A stretch of DNA of 64,000 nucleotides from Microbacterium sp. T32. Its GTDB lineage: Bacteria; Actinomycetota; Actinomycetes; Actinomycetales; Microbacteriaceae. The notes under the pieces are model-generated. The model was not told where the DNA came from, ran no database searches, and saw only the letters and a list, made by a program, of their open reading frames with translations. Where the stretch lies: positions 42,438-106,437 of the forward strand of contig NZ_LQQP01000006.1 in the NCBI RefSeq assembly GCF_001619615.1. The letters run 5' to 3'. Positions within the stretch are counted from its first letter, which is position 1. Each line of letters begins with the position of its first letter. This document shows, piece by piece, positions 55,719 through 64,000 of the stretch. Both the position numbers and the translations under genes were made by a program.

Positions 55719-56189
55719 TTACCAGCGGTAGTGCGCGAAGGCGCGGTTCGACTCGGCCATCTTGTGGGTGTCCTCGCGGCGCTTGACCGCGGCACCGAGG
55801 CCGTTCGAGGCGTCGAGGATCTCGTTCTGCAGACGCTCGGTCATCGTCTTCTCACGACGACCCTTCGCGTAGCTCACGAGCCAGCGCAGCGCGAGGGTGT
55901 TCGCGCGGTGCGGCTTGACCTCGACCGGAACCTGGTAGGTCGAGCCACCGACGCGGCGGCTCTTGACCTCGAGGGTGGGGCGCACGTTGTCGAGCGCCTT
56001 CTTGAGGGTGGCGACGGCGTCCTGGCTGTTCTTCGCCTCGACGCCACGGAGGGCGTCGTAGACGATCGACTCGGCCAGCGACTTCTTGCCGTCGACGAGG
56101 ATCTTGTTGACGAGCTGGGTGACGACGGGAGCGCCGTACACCGGGTCGTTGACGACGGGACGCTTCGGGGCGGGACCCTTACGAGGCAT
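55719..56189 (-). CDS. rpsG: 30S ribosomal protein S7
   Basis: This 156-residue protein begins [20 protein letters not shown]. Its S7 core includes [20 protein letters not shown] and ENGTVK-like [20 protein letters not shown] at the C-terminus. S7 nucleates assembly of the small-subunit head and lies at the E site. It follows rpsL after five bases. Length is canonical. Confidence 0.98.
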   Translation of the reverse strand: MPRKGPAPKRPVVNDPVYGAPVVTQLVNKILVDGKKSLAESIVYDALRGVEAKNSQDAVATLKKALDNVRPTLEVKSRRVGGSTYQVPVEVKPHRANTLALRWLVSYAKGRREKTMTERLQNEILDASNGLGAAVKRREDTHKMAESNRAFAHYRW

Positions 56190-56194
56190 GGTTC

Positions 56195-56563
56195 TCAGCC
56201 CTTCTTCGCGCCGTAGCGGCTGCGAGCCTGCTTACGGTTCTTGACAGCCTGGGTGTCGAGCGCACCGCGGACGATCTTGTAACGGACACCGGGGAGGTCC
56301 TTCACACGACCACCGCGGACGAGCACGAGCGAGTGCTCCTGCAGGTTGTGGCCCTCGCCGGGGATGTAGGCGGTGACCTCGGTACCGTTGCGCAGCTTCA
56401 CGCGGGCGACCTTGCGCATCGCCGAGTTCGGCTTCTTGGGGGTCGTGGTGTACACGCGGGTGCACACGCCGGCCTGCTGGGGGTTCGACTTCAGCGCGGG
56501 AGCCTTGGTCTTCGAGACCTTCGGCGAGCGGCCCTTGCGAACCAACTGCTGAATGGTTGGCAC
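56195..56563 (-). CDS. rpsL: 30S ribosomal protein S12
   Basis: This 122-residue protein starts at a GTG with GGAGAGAA upstream, [20 protein letters not shown]. It contains [20 protein letters not shown] and [17 protein letters not shown]. Both Lys residues equivalent to K43 and K88 of E. coli are present, so there is no classical streptomycin-resistance change. The Asp of KDLPG that is often beta-methylthiolated is also present. It is the first gene of the str operon. Confidence 0.98.
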   Translation of the reverse strand: MPTIQQLVRKGRSPKVSKTKAPALKSNPQQAGVCTRVYTTTPKKPNSAMRKVARVKLRNGTEVTAYIPGEGHNLQEHSLVLVRGGRVKDLPGVRYKIVRGALDTQAVKNRKQARSRYGAKKG

Positions 56564-56810
56564 GTTCTCTCCTTGTTTGTGCTGCACGGTGACAGCGTCG
56601 TGTCTCCCCCGACTCGGCGCGGATCTTGCGATTCGTGACGTGTCGGGCTCACGTGTGATCCACCGCGCGCCAGAATGATCGGGCGCGAGTGTGGTGGATA
56701 TGCCGTGGGGGTGGCCTGTTCGCAGGCCGTTCCCTGAGATGGTGCGAGCGTTGTTCCGTGCCACAGCCCGGGGGCATGACGCACGGCGCGCGTGAACGCA
56801 CACCCGCTCA

Positions 56811-56839
56811 ATGATACGCGCCCCGGAGGGTGCGGGCAA
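56811..56839 (-). promoter_or_regulatory. str operon (rpsL) promoter
   Basis: On the minus strand TTGCCC (56839-56834) and TATCAT (56816-56811) are separated by 17 bases. Transcription would start near 56804, leaving a leader of about 240 bases before rpsL. The -35 box lies 18 bases after the stop of the preceding gene. Confidence 0.7.
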
Positions 56840-56857
56840 ACGTGCGCCGATCGATGC

Positions 56858-57616
56858 TCAGCCCATCAGCAGGAACAGCGCGAGGGCCGCCGCCACGACC
56901 AGGACGACGACCGTCACCGCGAGCACGATCGCCCGGGTCCGGGTCCGGCGGGGAGTCTGCGGCAGGACATCCGCGGCATCCGGGGCGTCGTTCGGACGAG
57001 CGGGCGGCGCCGCGCGGATCGCACGGACCGCCTCGTCGGCCCGGGGACGGTAGACCTCGTGGTCGCCCGCCGGCACCCGAGCTTCGCGCGGCCGGGGCGC
57101 AGGGTCTCCGGAGGGGAGTTCGGTGGTCGGGATCTCTGCGCTGCGGCGGGCACGGCGCGTTCCCGCCGCGGTGTCCGCGGTCGAGGTCTCGGTCGGTGCG
57201 GCATCCCCGCCTCGGCGGCGGCCGGGCGCCGTGGTGTCGTCGACGGGAGGCGCGGAGGGCTCCGGCGCCGACCGCTCGCGGGGCACGCGGACCGTGTCGT
57301 CGGACGGCGCGGGCGCGCCCCGGCTCACCTGGACCGTGTCGTCGGGCGGTGCCGGGCGGTCCACCCGCACCGTGTCGTCCGCGGGCGCCGGCACCGACGC
57401 GCGGCGCGGCGCGTGCACCGTGTCATCCGCGGGTGCCGGGCGGCTGACCCGGACGGTGTCGTCGGCCACCGGACGCGCGGAGATCGCGGTGTCCTCGTCG
57501 ACCTCGTCCTCCCCGGTGCCGGGCGCTGCCGCCGGCGGGGTCGGCCAGGCACGGAGCCGACCCGCCCACAGCGTGACGTCGTCGGGATCGTCCGGAACGT
57601 CGTAGGGGCCGCTCAC
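56858..57616 (-). CDS. Tail-anchored membrane protein with DDT repeats
   Basis: This 252-residue protein was not recognised. It is mostly low-complexity, Pro/Arg/Ala/Asp-rich, with six DDT sites (Thr54, 66, 82, 94, 108, 128), four of them followed by VRV or VQV, plus EDT at 41-43. One C-terminal membrane segment (about 228-250) makes it tail-anchored with the repeats in the cytoplasm. The start overlaps the FHA gene as GTGA. Acidic residues before Thr are a common context for actinobacterial Ser/Thr kinases, and FHA domains bind phosphothreonine, so a docking role is an attractive inference. No kinase is in the window. Confidence 0.6.
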   Translation of the reverse strand: MSGPYDVPDDPDDVTLWAGRLRAWPTPPAAAPGTGEDEVDEDTAISARPVADDTVRVSRPAPADDTVHAPRRASVPAPADDTVRVDRPAPPDDTVQVSRGAPAPSDDTVRVPRERSAPEPSAPPVDDTTAPGRRRGGDAAPTETSTADTAAGTRRARRSAEIPTTELPSGDPAPRPREARVPAGDHEVYRPRADEAVRAIRAAPPARPNDAPDAADVLPQTPRRTRTRAIVLAVTVVVLVVAAALALFLLMG

Positions 57617-59076
57617 GCTTCCCTCCGCGTGAGACGCACCTCCGCGTCGCCGAGGAAGAAGCGCTCGCCCGCCTCGATCTCCTCCCCCGGGGGCGCCTCG
57701 ACCTCGGTGCCCATGAGCGTCGCGAACAGCACACCGTTCGTCGAATCGAGGTCGGTCACGAACCACTTCTCGCCCCGCAGCTGCAGGCGGGCGTGGGTCT
57801 TCGACACCGTCCGCGTCTCGTCGGCGATCGCGACGAGCTGGGCGTCGGGGTGCGCGGCATCCGGAGCCGGACGGCGTCCGAGGATCACGACGTCCGAGGT
57901 CAGGTCGACCGGGATGCCGTTCGGCGGCACGATCGCCCAGGGGATGCGGCGGCGGCGGGTCACGACCGTGCGGTCGAGCGCGTCGAGCTCGGCGTCCTCG
58001 GGTTCGGCGGGGAACTCCGGCTGCGTGTACAACGCCGACACCGAGCTGCGCGCGGAGCGCGGTGCCCCCGCCTGCGGCGCCTCGGCGACGGCGGATACGG
58101 CCTCGGACAGCTCGGGGAACTCCTCCCCCGGATCGTCGGTCCGCGCGGGGAAGGCGGGGACGGCCGAAACGGGAACCGTGGCTGGGGCGGGACGCGTCAG
58201 GGGCGCGTCCGGAAGCGGGGTGGAGGCCTCCGATGCCGCGTCGGGATGGACGGGCGCCCGCCAGGGGTCGAGCTCGGGCTCCTCGGGGACAGGGGGCGCG
58301 GGAGCGGCGACGAGGGGAGTCGGCTCCGCCGACGCCTCCGAGCGACGACGCATCGGGGAAGCCGGCGACAACGCTCCGGGGTTCCACGCGGCATCGTCTT
58401 CGCCCCGCGCGGGGGGAGGGAATTCCGCGGCCCCACCGGCGGCCGGCGGAGCCCAATCCGACGGGGTGGGGACGGCATCCGCCAGGGACGACGAGGGTGC
58501 CGCGAACGGGAGCACGAGCGGTTCGGACACGGGCGCGGGGGGCTCGGCATCCCTCCCCCGGTCCTCGGCGGCCGAGGCGCCGGTCTCCGCTTTCGAGGGC
58601 TCGGGGGTCCACCCGCCGACGAGCGGGACGTACGGGCCCGCGAAGTCCTGACCGCGGCGAACAGGGGCGGAGTTCTCGTCCACCCCGGAACGGCGCACAC
58701 CGGGCGCCGCCTCACCCTGCCAGCGCGCGCGGCCGAAACCGAGGATGCTCGCCCAGACCACGGGGAGGAACGCGCCGAGCACGGTCATCCCGGCGCCTCG
58801 CCCGAAGGCGAGGTTCACGCGGTGGATCGCGACGATCGAGACCACCGCGTACGCGATCGCGCCGAACACGGGGACGAGCGCGATGAGCACGAGCCACGGC
58901 GAGAATCCCCCGAGCTTCAGAACTGTCGCGAGGTTGACGACCGGCACCCACCCCTTCCAGCTCGCCTCGCCCGCCTTGGCGAACACCGCGGCGAGCGCCA
59001 GGGCGTGCCAGACGTACAGGATCACGAAGAGGACGAGGGACAGCGCCCCCAGGAGGACTTCCGTGGAATCGTTCAT
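57613..59076 (-). CDS. Membrane protein with C-terminal FHA domain
   Basis: This 487-residue protein has a small membrane domain (segments near 8-31, 60-83 and 97-115) of the DUF5684-like type (WKGWVPVVNLATVLKLGG). A long disordered Pro/Ala/Glu region (about 125-380) ends LDRTVVTRRRR, itself a possible phosphothreonine site. A C-terminal FHA domain (about 390-487) follows with ILGRRPAP, VSKTHARLQL and DLDSTNGVLF, so the phosphothreonine-binding Arg, Ser/Thr, His and Asn positions are intact. It overlaps both neighbours (ATGA and GTGA). It may read phosphorylation of itself or of the DDT-repeat protein. Confidence 0.82.
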   Translation of the reverse strand: MNDSTEVLLGALSLVLFVILYVWHALALAAVFAKAGEASWKGWVPVVNLATVLKLGGFSPWLVLIALVPVFGAIAYAVVSIVAIHRVNLAFGRGAGMTVLGAFLPVVWASILGFGRARWQGEAAPGVRRSGVDENSAPVRRGQDFAGPYVPLVGGWTPEPSKAETGASAAEDRGRDAEPPAPVSEPLVLPFAAPSSSLADAVPTPSDWAPPAAGGAAEFPPPARGEDDAAWNPGALSPASPMRRRSEASAEPTPLVAAPAPPVPEEPELDPWRAPVHPDAASEASTPLPDAPLTRPAPATVPVSAVPAFPARTDDPGEEFPELSEAVSAVAEAPQAGAPRSARSSVSALYTQPEFPAEPEDAELDALDRTVVTRRRRIPWAIVPPNGIPVDLTSDVVILGRRPAPDAAHPDAQLVAIADETRTVSKTHARLQLRGEKWFVTDLDSTNGVLFATLMGTEVEAPPGEEIEAGERFFLGDAEVRLTRREA

Positions 59077-61577
59077 GTCGTCTCGCGCCGACGCTGGCGC
59101 TTTCCCCTCTCGTCGCGGTGCGGCGGCCGTCGGCGCGTGGGGCGCGGGGCGAAGAACCGCAGGAACGATCTCAACGATACGGCGGCGCGCACGCGCCGCC
59201 ACCACCCGCGCTGACGCGTGAGCGTGCGACGCTCCTCATCGACGATGCGCCAGAACTCGGATGCCTCGTCGGCGGTGACCGTGCGAGACGAGAACACCGC
59301 GCGGTCGGCGTCGTCGGCGAGCTGCAGCCCCGACGGAGTGTCGTAGGCCTCGGCGAGCTCGCGGCGCGTGGACGATCGGGGCGGTTCGCGGCCGGCATCC
59401 ACTCCCGCGTCGACGTACTCGTCCCACCCGCCGGCGATCGCCCCGCGCGGGTCGGGGTCGCGTCGGCGTCCCCGTCTGCGCAGCGCCTTCGCCACGACGA
59501 TCGCGAGGAACGGCCCGAACAGGATCAGCACGACGAGGAGCGAGACGCCCGCGACACGCAGGATCGGCCACAGCCACGCGAGGTCCAGGCCGTCGTCGTG
59601 CGTGTCGTCGTCGGTGAGGGCGTTGTCCTCCTGCACCGGGTCGGGCGGAACCACCTCGTCCACGGTGTCGGGCCGCACTTCGGTGACGTTCTCGGGGTCG
59701 CGCTGCTGCGTGACCTCGAGGCTCGGCGAGAGCTCCCACTGCGGGGTGACGTCGATCGCCGTCCACCGACCGTCGGAGCCCTGCACCTCGGTCCACGCGC
59801 TGAGGTCGCGCGCGCGGCACTCCCCCGCCTGGCACGTGGCGACGCCGGGATCACTGGATCGGAGTCGCGTGCCGACCACTACCCGGGCGGGATAGCCGAG
59901 CTGGTGGGCGACGAGGGCGGCGGCGACCGCGAACTGCTCGTCGTCGCCCACCGCCGCGACGTAGTTGTTCGTCGTCTGGGCGCGCGGATCGTCCTCGCGC
60001 TCGAGCAGGCGCTGGAACATCGTGTCGATGCGCGCGAGGGAATGCCCCGAGGCGCTCGGCTGGAGCTGGTAGCCCGGGAGATCCTTCGTCCACGCCGGCG
60101 CCGCGGCCCCCGTCGCCGGGGCGAGCCCGTGGCTGAGGTAGCCGCGCTCGCGCAGCAGCCGGATGAGGGCGACGAGATCCGCCCCCGAGGTACCGGTCGC
60201 GTGCTCGTCCACCCACCGGCGGAGACTGTCCCCACCGGAGAGGCCTCCGTCGTCCCCGGGAGCGGTCAGGGTCGCGGGGTCGTCCTCGACCGGCTCGATC
60301 GCCGTGAGTTCGTAGCCGTCGCCGGGGGCCAGGCCGCCCCCGGCGATCTGCACCCCGGCCTCGCCGTCGGTGCTGTAGTAGAAGCTGTCGGCCAGGGCGT
60401 TCTGCCGGTCGCCTTCGAACGTCGCCGAGACGAGGCGCCCGGCGGTCGGCATCCAGATCCCGCCGAGGTCGCCGATGCGGATGTCGGCCCGCACTTCGCG
60501 CCCCTCGACCGCGGGGAGGGTCGACGGCACGCGCACGAAGGTGCCCCGGCGCGAACCGGAGGACCGGAACACCTCGCCGTCGTAGGTGTCGAGGGTCGCG
60601 ACGCGGATGCGCTCAGGGGCCGCGGCGCCCGCGTCGACGCGGAACAGCACGTCCTCCGCGCGCGCGTCGGAGAACATCGCCCGGTACTCGGACAGCGGGC
60701 TCACGGCCTCGGCGATCTGCCGTTCGGGCCCCGCGGCCGACCGCAGCACGCGCCGGTCGGCATCCTTCGTCGCCCACGGCACGACCGCCACCGCCGCGAC
60801 CACGGCCACCACGACCATGCCCGCGCCGAGGGCGGTGCGCCGTCGGTCGGTCCGGGAGCGGCGACGCGGAAGGGCGACGGCGCCGCTCTCGCTCGCGCGC
60901 CGCAGGGCCCGAGTGCGTTCGTCCCTCGTGCGCCACGCCAGCCACAGCACCGCGGAGAGCACCGCGGCGGTGCCGATCGCCGTCTCGACGGGGGCTGCGA
61001 GCGACAGCGGACCCAGCGTCCAGGGAGCGCTCGTCGATGTGCGGCCGAAGAACAGTCCGAAACCGCTCATCGCCAGACCGCTGACGACCGCGGCGGGCGC
61101 CCACCGGTCCGCCCGCAGCGCCAGCGCGAGGGTGACCGCTGTCCCGATCAGGAAGACCAGGAGGGCCGGGACGAGGAGATTGCGGTAGTCGCCGACCGGG
61201 AGGTCGACGGTGACCAGGTCCTTCCAGGCGAGGAGGACCCCGGAGAACGCCTCCCCCAGACCCCGCAGGATGTCCAGGGGCGCGCCCGAACGCGAGGGCA
61301 CGGCGAGCGGCACCGCGAGCACCGTGAAGGCCCCGGCCACGACGGCGGCCGTGATCCATCCACCCCACCGGCGCCATCGCGCCAGCACCACCGCACCCGC
61401 CGCCACCGGCACCGCGACGGCCACGAGCGCGACGAACGCCGGCGACGCGTACACGGGCCAGGCCGCGACCGCGGCGAGCAGTGCGCTCACGCCCGTGTAC
61501 AGCCCGGCCGCGATCGCGCGCGAACGCAGGGCGGGGTCGGCCGCCCGCCGGGGCCGGGTCGAGGCCGGGGCGCTCAC
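59073..61577 (-). CDS. Transglutaminase-like membrane protein lacking the catalytic Cys and His
   Basis: This 834-residue protein has about six N-terminal membrane segments within residues 20-200, another near residue 250, and one near residue 680, with an extracytoplasmic transglutaminase-core-like domain between. The core aligns with the TgpA/DUF3488 type: GDDEQFAVAAALVAHQLGYP, RDLSAWTEVQG and WTAIDVTPQ. The expected Cys is Asp546 and the expected His is Ser593; only Asp609 of the triad remains. The protein should therefore be catalytically dead unless it uses other residues. It starts at the GTG of a GTGA overlap with the DUF58 gene, the usual partner of this family. Confidence 0.8.
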   Translation of the reverse strand: MSAPASTRPRRAADPALRSRAIAAGLYTGVSALLAAVAAWPVYASPAFVALVAVAVPVAAGAVVLARWRRWGGWITAAVVAGAFTVLAVPLAVPSRSGAPLDILRGLGEAFSGVLLAWKDLVTVDLPVGDYRNLLVPALLVFLIGTAVTLALALRADRWAPAAVVSGLAMSGFGLFFGRTSTSAPWTLGPLSLAAPVETAIGTAAVLSAVLWLAWRTRDERTRALRRASESGAVALPRRRSRTDRRRTALGAGMVVVAVVAAVAVVPWATKDADRRVLRSAAGPERQIAEAVSPLSEYRAMFSDARAEDVLFRVDAGAAAPERIRVATLDTYDGEVFRSSGSRRGTFVRVPSTLPAVEGREVRADIRIGDLGGIWMPTAGRLVSATFEGDRQNALADSFYYSTDGEAGVQIAGGGLAPGDGYELTAIEPVEDDPATLTAPGDDGGLSGGDSLRRWVDEHATGTSGADLVALIRLLRERGYLSHGLAPATGAAAPAWTKDLPGYQLQPSASGHSLARIDTMFQRLLEREDDPRAQTTNNYVAAVGDDEQFAVAAALVAHQLGYPARVVVGTRLRSSDPGVATCQAGECRARDLSAWTEVQGSDGRWTAIDVTPQWELSPSLEVTQQRDPENVTEVRPDTVDEVVPPDPVQEDNALTDDDTHDDGLDLAWLWPILRVAGVSLLVVLILFGPFLAIVVAKALRRRGRRRDPDPRGAIAGGWDEYVDAGVDAGREPPRSSTRRELAEAYDTPSGLQLADDADRAVFSSRTVTADEASEFWRIVDEERRTLTRQRGWWRRVRAAVSLRSFLRFFAPRPTRRRPPHRDERGKRQRRRETT

Positions 61578-62950
61578 GAGGTCGCTCCCCGCACCAGGAG
61601 CCCGGCGAGGTCGTCGAGCGTGCCGATCGTGAGGACCGTGAGGCCCGCGACGCTCTGCATGCGCGGGTGGGCGCGCTCGTCGCACACCACCGCGGCGACG
61701 GCCGTGTCCGCGTCGAACGCGAGCGCCGCCTGGCGCAGGCGGCCGATCGAGACGACCGAGCCGACGACGACGAACGCGATCGACAGCCTCTCGTTCGCCT
61801 CGGACGCCAGCCGGCAGACGTCCTCGACCGGCATGGTGTTCTCGTGGTTCGCGAGCGCGGAGAAGCCGTCGAGCATCGCGCGCGGGGTCACGGCCGGGAC
61901 GTGCCGGATCGCGCGGAGACGGCCCTTCACGACGCGCGGGATCTCCGAACCGGTCACGACGTCGATGTCGCGGGCGTCGCGGACGGCGCGAAGGCCCAGT
62001 GACGCGGCGGCCGAGACGGCAAGCTCGTACTCGTCGGCATCCGCGTACTCCTGCGTCGCCGCCGCGAGCACCACGGCCATGCGCGAGCGCCGCGACTCCT
62101 CGTACTGCCGCACCATCAGTCGGCCCGTCTTCGCGGTCGACTTCCAGTGCACCTGCCGGCGCGAGTCGCCCGGCACGTACTCGCGGATCGCGTGGAACGA
62201 CATGTCCGCGTCGACGAGACGCCGCGTGGCGTTGCCCTCGAGGTCGCGGATGAGTCCCGCGCTCGTCGACGGGAGAGCGACCGTGCGCGGGTGCACGTAC
62301 AGGTCGTGGACGTCGTCGAACGCGTGCTCGCGACGCAGCAGACCGACCGGGTCGCTGCGCACCGTCGTCACGGGACCGATCCGCACGACACCCCGCGGCA
62401 GCGGCGGGATCTCGAGCGGCTCGGTGACGCCGTGGCCGGGGCGCAGCAGGGGGACGCCGAACTCCACGAGACCCTGACCGACGGGGATGTCGAGGCGACC
62501 GGGGAGGACGGGCCGGCCGCTGTCGTTGCGGACCGCGATCTCACCCGTCACACCGTGGCCGGCGACCACGCGTTCGTGGGTGAGCGTTAGGTCGACGTCG
62601 TACGCACGGGCGCCGAAGAGGAACGGGATGCTCATGATCAGCAGCAGCAGCGCCACCGCACCCGCGACCATCCACTCGACCCACCCGAAGACGAGCCCCA
62701 GCGCCAGTCCCGCCGTCGCGGCGACGGCCACGACCGCTCCCGCCGGTCGGATCGTGCGCCCGGCCCAGCGGACCGTCGTCTCGCCGGCATCCCCGATCGT
62801 CCGCCACACCTCGGACGCGCGCACCGCGGCGCGCACCAGCCGGCGGGTGCGCCGCGTCGACGTCGAGGTGATCGACGTGCGCGAGCCCGTGCCCATCGTG
62901 CCGGCGGACGTGCGGGTCAGCCGCGACTCGGTGATGTTCACGTCGGGCAC
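61574..62950 (-). CDS. DUF58 domain-containing membrane protein
   Basis: This 458-residue protein has two membrane segments (about 68-112) and the DUF58 signature REYVPGDSRRQVHWKSTAKT followed by GRLMVRQYEESRRSRMAVVL, which leads into a degenerate von Willebrand factor A-like half. It starts at a GTG (MPDVNITESRLTRTSAGTMG). DUF58 proteins are nearly always encoded next to MoxR ATPases, as here, and are thought to be their clients or adaptors. The gene lies 44 bases after moxR and overlaps the transglutaminase-like gene. Confidence 0.88.
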   Translation of the reverse strand: MPDVNITESRLTRTSAGTMGTGSRTSITSTSTRRTRRLVRAAVRASEVWRTIGDAGETTVRWAGRTIRPAGAVVAVAATAGLALGLVFGWVEWMVAGAVALLLLIMSIPFLFGARAYDVDLTLTHERVVAGHGVTGEIAVRNDSGRPVLPGRLDIPVGQGLVEFGVPLLRPGHGVTEPLEIPPLPRGVVRIGPVTTVRSDPVGLLRREHAFDDVHDLYVHPRTVALPSTSAGLIRDLEGNATRRLVDADMSFHAIREYVPGDSRRQVHWKSTAKTGRLMVRQYEESRRSRMAVVLAAATQEYADADEYELAVSAAASLGLRAVRDARDIDVVTGSEIPRVVKGRLRAIRHVPAVTPRAMLDGFSALANHENTMPVEDVCRLASEANERLSIAFVVVGSVVSIGRLRQAALAFDADTAVAAVVCDERAHPRMQSVAGLTVLTIGTLDDLAGLLVRGATS

Positions 62951-62994
62951 GGCGGCACCCTTCGCGCGGGGAGGACCGGGGGGACGCGCATGGT

Positions 62995-63960
62995 TCAGGC
63001 GCTCTCGCGCTGCGTGGGCGGTACGGTGTCGAGCAGCACCTGCCCGACGACGGCCTCCTGCGTCACGCCGTCGAACTCGGCCTCGGGATGCAGGATGAGG
63101 CGGTGCGACAGCACGGGCACGGCGAGCGCCTTCACGTCGTCGGGGGTGGCATACGTCCGCCCCTGGGCCGCCGCGCGGGCCCGGGTCGCCCGGGTGAGCG
63201 CGAGCGCACCGCGGATGCTGACGCCGAGACGGACCTCGTCGGCCGAGCGGGTGGCATCCACGATCCGGGCGATGTAGTCGAGGACGAGCGCGTCGACGTA
63301 CACCGTCGCGGCGAGGTCGGCCATGCCCACGAGTGCCTGGGGCGTGATGATCGGACGGAGGTCCGCGGTGGATACGGCGGCACCGTCGAGGATGCGGACC
63401 GTGGCGGCGTGATCGGGGTAGCCGAGCGAGGTGCGCAGGAGGAAGCGGTCGAGCTGCGCCTCGGGGAGTCGGTAGGTGCCGGCCTGCTCCACGGGGTTCT
63501 GCGTTGCGAGGACCAGGAACGGCACGCCGACCTCGCGGGAGACGCCGTCGATGGTGACGCGGCCCTCCTCCATGACTTCGAGGAGTGCCGACTGCGTCTT
63601 CGGGCTCGCGCGGTTGATCTCGTCGGCGAGGACGATGTTGGCGAAGATCGGCCCCGCGTGGAACTCGAACGTCCCGGTCTTCTGGTCGTACACCGTGATG
63701 CCCGTGATGTCGCCGGGGAGCAGGTCGGGGGTGAACTGGATGCGGGTGTTCGTGCCCTGCACCGACTGCGCGATCGCCCGGGCGAGCGACGTCTTGCCGG
63801 TGCCCGGGACGTCCTCGAGGAGCACGTGCCCGTCGCTGAGCATCGCGGTCAGGACGAGCTCCACGACGTGCCGCTTGCCGAGCACGGCGCGCTCGACGTT
63901 GTCGGCGATCTGCGCGAAGGTCTGGGCGTACCAGGTCGCCTGTTCCTGGGTGATCGTCAT
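62995..63960 (-). CDS. MoxR family AAA+ ATPase
   Basis: This 321-residue protein has Walker A EDVPGTGKTSLARAIAQ, Walker B VLADEINRASPKTQSALLEV, sensor 1 LATQNPVEQAGTYRLPEAQL with the arginine of LDRFLLR, and the AAA-lid-2 C-terminus. MoxR proteins act as chaperone-like ATPases that mature a partner complex, usually through DUF58 or VWA proteins. The start has no good Shine-Dalgarno sequence inside the window; a short GAAG lies upstream. It is the first gene of the five-gene operon. Confidence 0.92.
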   Translation of the reverse strand: MTITQEQATWYAQTFAQIADNVERAVLGKRHVVELVLTAMLSDGHVLLEDVPGTGKTSLARAIAQSVQGTNTRIQFTPDLLPGDITGITVYDQKTGTFEFHAGPIFANIVLADEINRASPKTQSALLEVMEEGRVTIDGVSREVGVPFLVLATQNPVEQAGTYRLPEAQLDRFLLRTSLGYPDHAATVRILDGAAVSTADLRPIITPQALVGMADLAATVYVDALVLDYIARIVDATRSADEVRLGVSIRGALALTRATRARAAAQGRTYATPDDVKALAVPVLSHRLILHPEAEFDGVTQEAVVGQVLLDTVPPTQRESA

Positions 63961-64000
63961 GGCGGTGGGTCTTCCTATCGGGGGGATGGGGGGGTCAGGG

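Noticed and set aside
56200..56563. Possible streptomycin-resistance change in S12
   Set aside because: Both key Lys residues (in [10 protein letters not shown] and GGRVKDLPG) are the sensitive-type residues.
59118..62477. An 1,119-codon plus-strand frame across the transglutaminase-like and DUF58 genes
   Set aside because: It spans two clear minus-strand genes that overlap as GTGA and its product lacks any domain.

Overview
The window comes from a high-GC actinobacterium. The very GC-rich codon use, the many GTG and TTG starts, the actinobacterial form of the ribosomal operons, the LAXTG-type surface protein and the abundant leaderless promoters fit the Microbacteriaceae, and a Microbacterium-like organism is the best guess. 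That placement is inferred from style and was not tested by a search.

Layout. (1) 1-7.6 kb: an envelope and signalling segment. It holds a histidine kinase, a membrane protein with a degenerate GGDEF-like domain, two flanking paralogous lipoproteins, a DUF4012 membrane protein and two small secreted or anchored surface proteins. (2) 7.6-25.7 kb: an EEP-family hydrolase, then the translation gene block on the minus strand. In transcription order this runs rpsJ-rplC-rplD-rplW-rplB-rpsS-rplV-rpsC-rplP-rpmC-rpsQ-rplN-rplX-rplE-(hairpin, no rpsN)-rpsH-rplF-rplR-rpsE-rpmD-rplO-(hairpin)-secY-adk-map-dsbA-like, infA-rpmJ-rpsM-rpsK-(terminator)-rpoA-rplQ-(terminator)-truA. (3) 26-47.6 kb: an accessory cell-surface polysaccharide island. 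It encodes a beta-helix lyase-like protein, a chain-length BY-kinase with its tyrosine phosphatase, a Wzy-type polymerase, four glycosyltransferases, a Wzx-type flippase, a pyruvyl transferase, a three-gene membrane/FAD-oxidoreductase operon and a 1,546-residue secreted modular lyase-like protein. (4) 47.9-52.1 kb: a two-gene unit (an HprK-like kinase fused to a PqqD-like domain, plus an S26 signal peptidase), a second DUF4012 protein and a small membrane protein. (5) 52.1-56.6 kb: the str operon rpsL-rpsG-fusA-tuf. (6) 56.9-64 kb: a tightly overlapping operon transcribed toward rpsL, of MoxR ATPase, DUF58 protein, transglutaminase-like membrane protein, FHA-domain membrane protein and a tail-anchored protein with repeated DDTV motifs.

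How the genes work together. The str and S10/spc/alpha ribosomal units point the same way but are split by about 26 kb of surface-polysaccharide genes, so the island sits at a conserved chromosomal junction. In the island, glycosyltransferases would build a repeat unit, the flippase would export it, the Wzy-type protein would polymerise it under control of the BY-kinase/phosphatase pair, and the secreted lyase-like proteins would trim or remodel it. No initiating sugar-phosphate transferase is present, so the pathway must be completed elsewhere.

The most interesting candidates for something new are the HprK-PqqD fusion with its adjacent signal peptidase; the MoxR/DUF58/FHA operon, whose transglutaminase-like protein has lost the catalytic Cys and His while its last gene carries six DDT repeats that could serve an FHA partner; a membrane protein with five short DLxxLVG repeats; and a GGATGCC heptamer that recurs on both strands and in hairpins. 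Recognition is from motifs only; no database search was possible.
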